64,000 nucleotides of DNA from Hymenopus coronatus. Lineage: Eukaryota > Arthropoda > Insecta > Mantodea > Hymenopodidae. The notes under the pieces were generated by a model, which saw nothing but the letters and a program-made list of their open reading frames with translations, did not search any database and had not been told where the DNA came from. This document shows positions 56,301 through 64,000 of the stretch, in pieces (position 1 is the stretch's first letter; every line of letters begins with the position of its first letter). The DNA is taken from assembly GCA_030762935.1 (NCBI GenBank), contig CM060895.1:32540501-32604500 (forward strand), written 5' to 3'. The translations under genes and the position numbers were made by a program.

Positions 56301-56425
56301 AGAAGAGGAAGCGTGGAAGAGGAACCGGCTAGAAGACCAGGAGATTCGTGGGTCAAATCCCAGCTATGGCATTGACTCTACCTATCCAACCACTGTCCTA
56401 CACACGACTTGTGTGAAAAAACAAT
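56301..56425 (+). repeat. S4 repeat, degraded head
   Basis: GAACCGGCTAGAAGACCAGG, ATTCGTGGGTCAAATCCCAG (B box), CTATGGCATTGACTCTACCT, CTACACACGACTTGTGTGAA with an A tail. The A box is not intact. Confidence 0.65.
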
Positions 56426-56580
56426 TAATCCAAAATAGTGATGAGCTTCGTGAACATCCTTGGAGATATCCTCTTGATTTGTATTTTCTCAGCCAGTTCT
56501 ACATTTATGTTTATTCTATTAAAATTGTGCCAAAATGTCTGTAATAAGTAAAATCAGAGCACCTGGTAGGTTAAAGTAAT
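56426..56580. other. Short spacer
   Basis: Nothing recognised. Confidence 0.25.
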
Positions 56581-56667
56581 TCTTTTTTTCACACAAGCCT
56601 GTGTAGGCCAGAATTTGAATAGGTAGAGACAAACTGAAAAAATTCAATTTGAACCACAAATCAATTA
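56581..56667 (-). repeat. S4 repeat, 3' part
   Basis: Window strand TTTTTTTCACACAAGCCTGT, GTAGGCCAGAATTTGAATAG, GTAGAGACAAACTGAAAAAA, TTTGAACCACAAATCAATTA. The tail faces the tail of 56301-56425. Confidence 0.62.
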
Positions 56668-56772
56668 GGAGATGCCTAAAACGTGTATTTCTGGTGAAAT
56701 CTCGGTATCGAATTTGTTGGTGGAGTGCAATACCTTCTCTACCTACGAACCAGTACTATGCAGAGAAAGTAA
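56668..56772 (+). mobile_element. HCE copy 41, 3' end
   Basis: CCTAAAACGTGTATTTCTGG, GAAATCTCGGTATCGAATTT, TGCAATACCTTCTCTACCTA and AGAGAAAGTAA with a decayed hairpin. Confidence 0.8.
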
Positions 56773-56859
56773 AAATGACATCTGTGCATGAACTTCTATT
56801 CAGCAAATCTCCACGGGCCATTTTGCAAAAATCTCTTCTTTTTTTTTTTTTTTTTTTGT

Positions 56860-56976
56860 ATACAGGAGACGTTAAAATGTGTATTTTGGTGAAGTCTCAA
56901 CATCGAGTTTTTTGGTGGAATACAATATCTTCTCTACCTACTATGTACTTAACATGGTACGTGTAGAGCAAGTAAA
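56860..56976 (+). mobile_element. HCE copy 42, 3' end
   Basis: GTATACAGGAGACGTTAAAA, GAAGTCTCAACATCGAGTTT, then a hairpin CTCTACCTACTATGTACTTA with closing arm TACGTGTAGAG. The last bases (CATGGTACGTGTAGAGCAAG) also begin the 217 bp duplication described next. Confidence 0.78.
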
Positions 56977-57391
56977 TAGCTTTCGTAAAAATAGCTTGAT
57001 TACGCACTTATAAACGATATAACTTAAAGAATGTACATATCAGATTTTTTCATCTCGCGATGAAATTTTGATATCTAAATTTTAGGTCAATTTTCATACT
57101 TATTCAACAGCAAATATTTTACTTTTGCTTCTACCCTTGACCTTTACTTTAACATAAATCACTTACTTACATGGTACGTGTAGAGCAAGTAAATAGATTT
57201 CGTAAGAAGAGCTTGATTACGCACTTATAAACGATATAACTTAAAGAATGTACATATCAGATTTTTTCATCTCGCGATGAAATCTTGATATCTAAATTTT
57301 AGGTCAATTTTCATACTTATTCTATGCAAGTAAGTGATTTATGTTAAAGTAAAGGTCAAGGGTAGAAGCAAAAGTAAAATATTTGCTGTTG
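56953..57391. repeat. 153 bp direct duplication with 66 bp inverted repeat
   Basis: 56953-57105 and 57170-57322 match at all but about four positions, at an exact offset of 217 bp. Between and after them, 57105-57170 and 57326-57391 are reverse complements with about one mismatch (left arm CAACAGCAAATATTTTACTT; right arm GTAAAATATTTGCTGTTG). The high identity indicates a recent rearrangement. Confidence 0.93.
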
Positions 57392-57944
57392 AATAAAGTT
57401 ATGAATGAATTCAGGTCAACTTAATATCTTCCAGGAATAATAATTAGTCACCTGAAGAATTCATAATGCTCTGGCACTCGACGAAGCGCCAAACTTGTCC
57501 TAGCCACTTGGAGCTTTCCTGCCAAGAAAGGGGGTGGTAGAAAAGTCGATATCATGGAGGTAATTATCCCTCTATGTTCTCTTAATCCAGCATCCCTTTT
57601 TTGGAGAAGAAACCTTCACGCTAAACTTCAGTTAAGATACAACCTGAGATAAGAAATCCGGTCCCCCACAAAAACTTCTATAGAGATAAGTAATTTCTGG
57701 AAGAAATATTGCTCAATATGATGCTATTTTCAAATTTAGTTTATCTATCGCTTATATAAGCCAAATAAAATTATCGCAAACGACCCAAAATTTGAATATC
57801 GCCAAGTCATCTAAATTGCTAGTTTGGGATATCTATGCGCACGTATGCACGCGTGTGTGAAGTATTTAATCCACAAAACCCATAATAGAAAAACCATCCA
57901 ATTGCCGATTTGTGTAATGGGAGACAGCTTAAAACCCTACTCAT
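57392..57944. other. No recognisable feature
   Basis: AT-rich sequence. No motif recognised. Confidence 0.35.
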
Positions 57945-57986
57945 AATGAAAAAAATGTTTTCCACTTAGAGTTTCTCTGGCTGTTC

Positions 57987-58020
<34 letters not shown>

Positions 58021-58717
58021 AAAAGAAGTTTCTTACAATAGATATTCTTTTATCTACATCACGCTAATCAAGATAAACAGTACCAGAATATACTAGACTA
58101 AAGCGATAGTCATTTCTTTTAAAAGCAACAATTGAAATTCGGCTCTCTTTGCTCGCTAGGAGAAACAAAAGAGAGACGAAAACAAAGATCACTTCCCGTT
58201 TTAGGAAAGTTTAAGTAGGTTAAGAATGAAACCAATAAGACGTTAACGCTACACATAAATGTATAACATAAAATGTGTATTTTAACGAGACCTATGTTTT
58301 TTTGTCTATCTCTTACAGTTTATCAGTTATGAAAAAGTTATAGAAAAGGCATCCAGAATGTCTGTCTTCAGAGGATATTCCCAGAAAATTTGAGATAAAC
58401 ATTGGTTTATCATAAAATATATTAAACGTAGGGTATGTTAATTAAAATCGTTAGAGCCATTTAGGAGAAATTGAAACATTTGGAAAAATATTCCATATAA
58501 AGGGTAACTAGGTGTCGCATCCTTGGGAGATTTAGATCTTAAATACCAAGTTTGGTATTTTACAGATTTTACGTTTTTGAGCTAAACCGTCCACAGACGT
58601 ACACATACACACTGTATTCAGAGGTCTCAAAACATGTGTTTCCAATGCAATCTCGTTATAGAATACAGTAGTTTCTCTACATACTCCGTACGTTGTGTAT
58701 ACGGGCTAAAGAAAGTA
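57945..58717 (+). mobile_element. HCE copy 43 (subfamily C, poly(A) expansion)
   Basis: Degenerate 5' end, then an A run of about 31 at 57988-58018. AACAATTGAAATTCGGCTCT and AGAGAGACGAAAACAAAG mark subfamily C. GAGACCTATGTTTTTTTGTC is the intact counterpart of the site where copy 15 entered copy 14. It ends GGGCTAAAGAAAGTAA. Confidence 0.8.
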
Positions 58718-58724
58718 AAAAGAA

Positions 58725-59006
58725 ATGTCGATTAAATACCAAAGTTGATATTTAAGTTTGGTATCTTTCAGGGATGCAAAGCGATGAGTTTCTGAAAAAG
58801 TCTGCATCCCAAACTATCCTTTGCATGGAATAATGTTTGAAAACATTAATTTTCTCAAATTTGGTTCTAACGGTTTTGAATAAAATACCGTACAGGTATT
58901 AAACATTGTCAAATTTTTGACAAATAAATAAATATCTTGAAATTTCTGGGAATAGTCTCTGAAGACCTCTTCATTCAAGATGATATAGATAAAATAAAAC
59001 TCTTTT
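58725..59006 (-). mobile_element. HCE copy 44, middle fragment
   Basis: Window strand AAATACCAAAGTTGATATTT, TGGTATCTTTCAGGGATGC, TCTGGGAATAGTCTCTGAAG, ending at the S2 SINE. Both ends are missing. Confidence 0.7.
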
Positions 59007-59288
59007 GTGACTGCCTCCGTGGTCGAGTGGTCAGCGAGCTGATGTCTCACCCGGAGGTACCGGATTCGATACCCGGCTGGGGTAGGGAATTTTTCTTTAG
59101 CCAGAAGTATTCCCTATCCTCCACAGAGTCTGGAAGTATATATGTGAGAGTGAATGTGTGTGTGTGTTTGAGGAAAATGAAATAATTTAAACCAAACGTA
59201 AAAGGACCTACAGCCAACGAGTTGTTTCAAGTAACCGATATGACCTTAGATATTAAAGGGGAGCTATATAAATGAAACAAAAAAAAAA
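59007..59288 (+). repeat. tRNA-derived SINE, family S2
   Basis: CTGCCTCCGTGGTCGAGTGG (A box), GGTACCGGATTCGATACCCG (B box), TATTCCCTATCCTCCACAGA, TGAGAGTGAATGTGTGTGTG, GATATGACCTTAGATATTAA, tail ATGAAACAAAAAAAAAA. It is the only plus-strand member in the window and retains a full head. Confidence 0.9.
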
Positions 59289-59369
59289 TTGTAAGACTAT
59301 TTTGTTAGCGGAACAGCTAGAAAATGCCATTTTAAATGTGTTTTAATGTATTAGTTTTTCTAGCAGCTA

Positions 59370-59420
59370 TGTACAATGATATATTGCTATTCCACCCAAA
59401 AATTCAATACCGAGATTGAA
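59370..59420 (-). mobile_element. HCE copy 45, 3' end scrap
   Basis: TATTCCACCCAAAAATTCAA and TACCGAGATTG only. Confidence 0.55.
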
Positions 59421-60609
59421 ACCATTAACAAGAAATATCTCGAAAACGGTCATGAGAAAGACCTATATGACATATTATGTGTTTTAATGAGGTCTACTTT
59501 TTGTGCAGTACATTTTTGTATCTTAAGTTAATCAGTTAGGCAAAATTCGGCAAAATTCATCCGGAACAAAGAGATCTCCAGAGAGTACTCCCAGAAAAAT
59601 CAAAATTGGGGTGGTAACAGGGTGTCGGGTTCGTATCCCGGATTAGGAATGGTGTGGAGATGTGGATGCCCTTTCTCAGGATTTTGCTAGCATGGAAAAT
59701 CTTTTCAGGGGTGGTAAGACTCAAATGATTTATTCTTTTAGTTCGGCCTTTTTCCGCCGTTGAACACACACGCATTCCTCCTAAATTTTTTACTGTGAAA
59801 CTATGTTTTATGTGATCGTGACTATTATTACTTATTACTTTTGAAGCAGTGATTAATTACATAAGCTGGTCTGTATTAAAATAACTATTTCCCTCACAGC
59901 TAAAGGTAGCCTTTTCGGCTCCACCACGGACCCAAAATATCACATCTTTGTTCTGCCGATATTCTATGCCAAGGGACTCAAAAAGTGACTCCTGACCTGT
60001 GGGATCATTGTTTTCTCTTTTCCCGTTATGTTCCCCAAGGGCAGTGTACTGTCAGCCCCTTCGGTTCCATGCTCTACCCCTAACGGTATGCTGTGCTACC
60101 AGCTCGTGACAACTCTGCTACTTAGACGTGTTTGAAATCTTTCTTCCCTTCCCATTTTCAATGTACATTTATATTTCCCTTCTTAGTATATTTATAATAT
60201 TAGCTATGATTTATCTTTTCCTTCCGATTAACTCTTAGCCCCGTGACAAGACATGTACTAACTCTTGTTTCTGACGTAAACATCTTTAATATGCGATATT
60301 TTGATGAAACTCGTTAGATCTGTTTTTGAGAAAATGAAAATTTTCGAAAAAAGTTCCATGTAAAGGTAGTTGGAAGATAGTAAACTTTACACAAGTTTGG
60401 TATTTAACTGACTTTTTATTTTTGAACTATGCTACTCACAGCCACACACACACAAACACACACGGACATGTTTCTAAAATTATTTTTTTTAATTCAGCGG
60501 GTCTTAAAACATATATTTCCGAGGAAATCTCTATATCGAATTTTTGGGTAGAATACAATAGCTTCTCTATTCCCTATGGACATTTTATATACGTGATAGA
60601 AAAAGTAAA
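59421..60609 (+). mobile_element. HCE copy 46 split by the S5 composite element
   Basis: 5'-truncated start (AACAAGAAATATCTCGAAAA), pieces 59421-59606 and 60268-60609. The 3' piece resumes GACGTAAACATCTTTAATAT and ends GTGATAGAAAAAGTAA. The CACACACACACAAACACACA tract is present. Confidence 0.8.
59607..60262 (+). repeat. Composite ~650 bp SINE-like element, family S5, copy 2
   Basis: Head GTGTCGGGTTCGTATCCCGG (B box), then TGGTGTGGAGATGTGGATGC, TTAGTTCGGCCTTTTTCCGC, GTTCTGCCGATATTCTATGC, GTTTTCTCTTTTCCCGTTAT, TATGCTGTGCTACCAGCTCG, ending GTGACAAGACATGTACT. It aligns throughout with the inverted copy at 45677-46340. Its insertion removed or obscures about 16 bp of the host HCE. Confidence 0.82.
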
Positions 60610-61601
60610 AATGGAAAATAAATAGCAAGTTCTGGGATTATGCTCCTGGTAAAAGAAATTTGGAGTTTACTTTATTTTTATATTTATATTTATGTGACAA
60701 TGGTTCCTTATAAATAAATGGGTGAGTAGTTCAGTAAAAGATAAACACTTTGTCTCAAACTTGAAGAGAAAAAAAGATGTTGAATTGTCTTTTTCAAATA
60801 AAGATATTCGTAATGGAAAAACCTATTTTTGAGTATCTACAAAATGACGTCCCATTGACGTTAAAGTTATTGCATAAGACTGGAAAAGACAGAAAAGAAA
60901 TAGAAGAAACTGGCGACAGGAAAGAGCGGAAAGGCAAAAAAAAGACAAAAACGTTGAAGAATTGAGAGTTGTGAAAAGGGATAACGTAGCTATCCACAAT
61001 GTTTGGCACTCAGGTCACATATTCATGTTATGACACCCAAGGAAATAAAAAAGGAAGAGAACGGAAACAGCTGAAAGCTTTTCACAGGAGCAGCTGAAGC
61101 AGTATCACGTGATTGGATACCCTTAACTTACTCAGCCTTCTATAAACCGTCAGAATGAGAAGAAGAGAAATGAAGTAAAGGGGGAAAATTGAAGAAGTCA
61201 AGTAAATAAGCAAGGGAACATGAAATGTCTAATCTTCTTCTCATGAATAAATCTTGAAACGAAGGAGATTTGAACAATTTTGGTCTTGTGTGCCTTTTTT
61301 TGAAAATCGAAAAGTTAGCTTAAGTGATACAAACTTGGAAAAGTTATACCGGGTGCTCAGACTTGCCTTTAAGGGGATTATCCGTGAAATTTGGAAATCT
61401 ACCTGGGTAAGATAAATTATTGAAATACATATTAATTATTATATACAATAATAGTGATATTTTACCGTGTATCAAAATTCTAGCTTGCATGGTTATTTAA
61501 ATACTAAATTCACTGTTGAAATAGAAATGCGCCATTAAAATATTCACATAAAATTCTTGTTCTTCAATTAATGATTGTAGAAGTAAATCTGTAATATTAT
61601 A
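60610..61601. other. Unassigned AT-rich sequence, with repeat D near its end
   Basis: A Lys/Glu-rich 62-codon frame (60777-60965) has no family signature. 61465-61530 is the second copy of repeat D. No gene is called. Confidence 0.35.
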
Positions 61602-62620
61602 ATACATTCTCTACATATTACATGGTGTATAGGTAGAGAAGGATTGCACTCTACCCAAAAATTCGATACCAAGAATTCACCGGAAATATTCATTTTGGGG
61701 TCCCCTGTATAAAAAACATTTTTAGACAATGTTCCACGTGTGTGTGTGTTTGTGTGTGTACATTAGCACCATAACTCTACAACGAACAGTGGATAAAATA
61801 CCAAACGTGGTATTTATTTAAGGTCAGTATCTTCTAGGGATGTGGCATGAAGATTTTTCAAGAAAACTTCCCCCACCCCAACTAACCTTTACATGGAAAA
61901 ATGTTAAAAAATTTTAATTTTCTCAAAAATGCCCTAAATTTTTTTTATTAAAATGCCTTATGTGGCATGAAGATTTTTCAAGAAAACTTCCCCCACCCCA
62001 ACTAACCTTTACATGGAAAAATGTTAAAAAATTTTGATTTTCTCAAAAATGCCCTAACAAATTTGCATTAAAATGCCTTATGTTTATGATGCTTTTATGA
62101 CAAAAGAAATGTACATCTTGAATTTTTTGTGAATACATCTGAACAACTCTTAATTAGGGATAATTTTTGTATAGCTTTTGTATAGCTGATAAACCGTAAA
62201 AGATACACAAAAACTTACAACACAAAAAATGTAGATTTCGTTAAAACACAAAATATATATCTTATACATTTTTTCTCGAACTGTTTTCGAGATATTCCGA
62301 GTTATTGGTTTCAGTTTTAAGCTCCTTAAACTTTTCTCAAACGGGAAGTCGATCCTTCTTTTCGTCTCTCTTTTGTTTACGTCTAGCAAGGAAAGATAAC
62401 CGAATTTCAGTTGTTTCACATAGCGACAAACTTTTAAAATATTTGACTATCGCTTCAGCCCATGTAATCGGTAATTTCCCTTCAACTTCAAAGAAATAAA
62501 TAACAAGACCAATTCTGTTAATGTTTATCCTGATTAGCATGATCTATATCAAATATTATTTTGTAAGAAAAGTTGTTTGTTGGAACAGCTAGAGAAAGTT
62601 ATGCGAATGGAACACATTGG
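61602..62620 (-). mobile_element. HCE copy 47 (subfamily C) with internal 120 bp duplication
   Basis: ACATTCTCTACATATTACAT hairpin start, CTACCCAAAAATTCGATACC, TTCGTCTCTCTTTTGTTTAC and CCGAATTTCAGTTG (subfamily C markers on this strand), ending GTTATGCGAATGGAACACAT. 61841-61960 and 61961-62080 are a direct duplication differing at only a few positions. Confidence 0.88.
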
Positions 62621-63020
62621 ATTTTTAAAAATTTTTGCACAAAAATTCCAATTTTACAGTAAATGATTTTACTAGTAAATCTTTCATATTATATTTTTAT
62701 ATTTGTCCTAAATAGTATACAAGCATTATTACACTTTTTACTCCACAACAGTTCTGATTTTTTAAAATTTAATGATTTATTTTAAAAAATTGGAGCATTA
62801 TTTAGAAAATATATAAAAGAATTTTCTTTGATGTACTTTTGAGTTACAGTATAAACATTTTGTCACAAATTATTTAAAAACCGCATCGTGTGGCGGATTT
62901 TTAGTACGGAAGTGTTGCAAACATTTTTAAGTTTGGTAGTGCCTATAAATAAGTAAGCACCTACCCATTTGTACCTTCATTTAATTGTTAGTTAAAAAGC
63001 GCAAAGTAGGATACGCGACA
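62621..63020. other. AT-rich sequence related to repeat D
   Basis: See 54373-54759. Otherwise nothing recognised. Confidence 0.3.
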
Positions 63021-63855
63021 TATTTCTATGCCGATATTTCACCGGAAATACATGTTTTGGGTCCCCCTGAATCAAAAAAAAAAATCAGTAAAAAGGTCCG
63101 TGTGTGTGTGTGTGTGTGTGGGTGTGTGTGTGTGTGTGTGTGTGGGTGTGTGTGTGTGTGTGGACAGCATAACTCAAAAACGAAAAGACCGTTTAATAAC
63201 AAACTTGGTATTTAAGTTTGGTGTCTTTCAAGGATGCGACACGAAGATTTTCAAGAAAATTCCCCAACCCGAAACTACCCTTTACATGAAAATGTTTTCG
63301 AAAATTTTTATTTTCTCAAAAATGGTTCTAACAATTTTAATTAAAATATCGTATATTAAAGATATTTACGTGACAAATAAAATGTATATCTTGAATTTTC
63401 TGGAATAGTCTCTCTAAAGACTACTTTATTCTGGAGGAATTTTACGAAATTTTGTATAACTGCTAAACCGTAAGAGATGGACAAAAGCTTACCATACAAA
63501 AACATGTAAAACACATTAAAACACAAAATTTATGATATAATTTTTTCGTGTAGTTGATCGTTTTTGAGATATTCCTTGTTTTTTGTTTCAGCTTTCAAAA
63601 ATTTATATTTTTCTCATACAGGAATTTGTCACCTCCTGTCCATACAAACAAAGGAACTTCAGTCTCATAGCAACCAGCTTTTGACTATCACTTTAACTTA
63701 TGGTACTCCCTTATTTCCCTTCTACTTACAAGGAAGCAAGTAATAAGACTATTTCTGTAAATTTTTTCTCGTTTAGCATGAAGTAAATGGAAGCATAAGC
63801 GTTTTAACAATAGTTTATTGCAGAGATGTAGATAAAGTGAATGGAACGCATCAGA
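63021..63855 (-). mobile_element. HCE copy 48 (subfamily A, 3' hairpin lost)
   Basis: Begins at TTTCTATGCCGATATTTCAC, lacking the hairpin. It has a (TG)n tract of about 60 bp (63100-63161) with TGGG interruptions and ends AGTGAATGGAACGCATCAGA. The complementary open frame at 63028-63408 spans the microsatellite and the recurrent first frame. Confidence 0.88.
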
Positions 63856-64000
63856 TTTTGTTTTAATTTATTGCAATTTTGGTCAAATATCATAAATAAA
63901 CCACCATAATTAAATTTAAAGAAAACTTTAATATTACGCAATTTGCAAACATTACTTCCACCATTAATAGAACAAATGACATAAAATCATAGAAAAGTAA
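63856..64000. other. Window edge, nothing recognised
   Basis: AT-rich sequence truncated by the window end. Confidence 0.25.

Noticed and set aside
1341..63855. CRISPR-like array of regularly spaced repeats
   Set aside because: Repeat spacing is irregular, the units are about 0.9 kb dispersed elements in both orientations, and the DNA is eukaryotic.

Overview
This is a eukaryotic, AT-rich, repeat-saturated stretch with no intact host gene that I can defend. Several features suggest a large arthropod (probably insect) genome: many different tRNA-headed SINEs, decayed mariner and jockey-type reverse transcriptase relics, a possible Penelope-like end, long microsatellites and a short nuclear copy of mitochondrial cox1. 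The species cannot be read from the sequence.

The dominant feature is one family of short interspersed elements, called HCE here (hairpin-capped element; my label). Nearly 50 full or partial copies occur on both strands, and by my own coordinate sums they fill about half of the 64 kb. A full copy is about 0.8-0.95 kb. In the orientation I call plus it starts TCTGATGTGTTCCATTCACA, a small hairpin followed by ACTTTCTCTA. An AT-rich body of 600-700 bp follows, then a short CA-rich (CACGGACA-like) microsatellite, then a near-perfect hairpin of the type CTCTATAC..GTACAT..GTATAGAG closing with AAAGTAA. Both ends usually abut A/T runs. No transposase is visible in any copy. The design resembles non-autonomous rolling-circle elements (Helentron/HINE, DINE-1-like), but that is an inference. 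At least three subfamilies (A, B, C) are visible, and their terminal hairpins differ by paired changes.

Layout. 0-1.3 kb: moderately GC-rich unassigned sequence. 1.3-5 kb: HCEs and one SINE. 5.27-6.91 kb: a 1.6 kb TATG/TG microsatellite. 7-10.3 kb: a fold-back HCE pair and an HCE carrying a SINE. 10.56-12.11 kb: a dead mariner whose transposase has a segment amplified about six times. 12.65-12.75 kb: a cox1 NUMT. 13.1 kb: a second mariner-type relic. 13.5-40.9 kb: dense HCEs, including an HCE nested in another HCE (22.8-24.4 kb) and a head-to-tail array of three (36.25-38.9 kb). 40.98-41.8 kb: a SINE and a jockey-like 3' end. 42-43.8 kb and 46.3-48.5 kb: the least repetitive parts. 48.5-52 kb: an HCE split by a SINE and by a 1.3 kb insertion that contains a TTAA-bounded element. 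53-64 kb: more HCEs, a 217 bp duplication with an inverted repeat, and a 650 bp composite SINE with a partner at 45.7 kb.

The window reads as a transposon graveyard with layered insertions. Several SINEs interrupt HCEs with readable target-site duplications, so those HCEs predate those SINEs.
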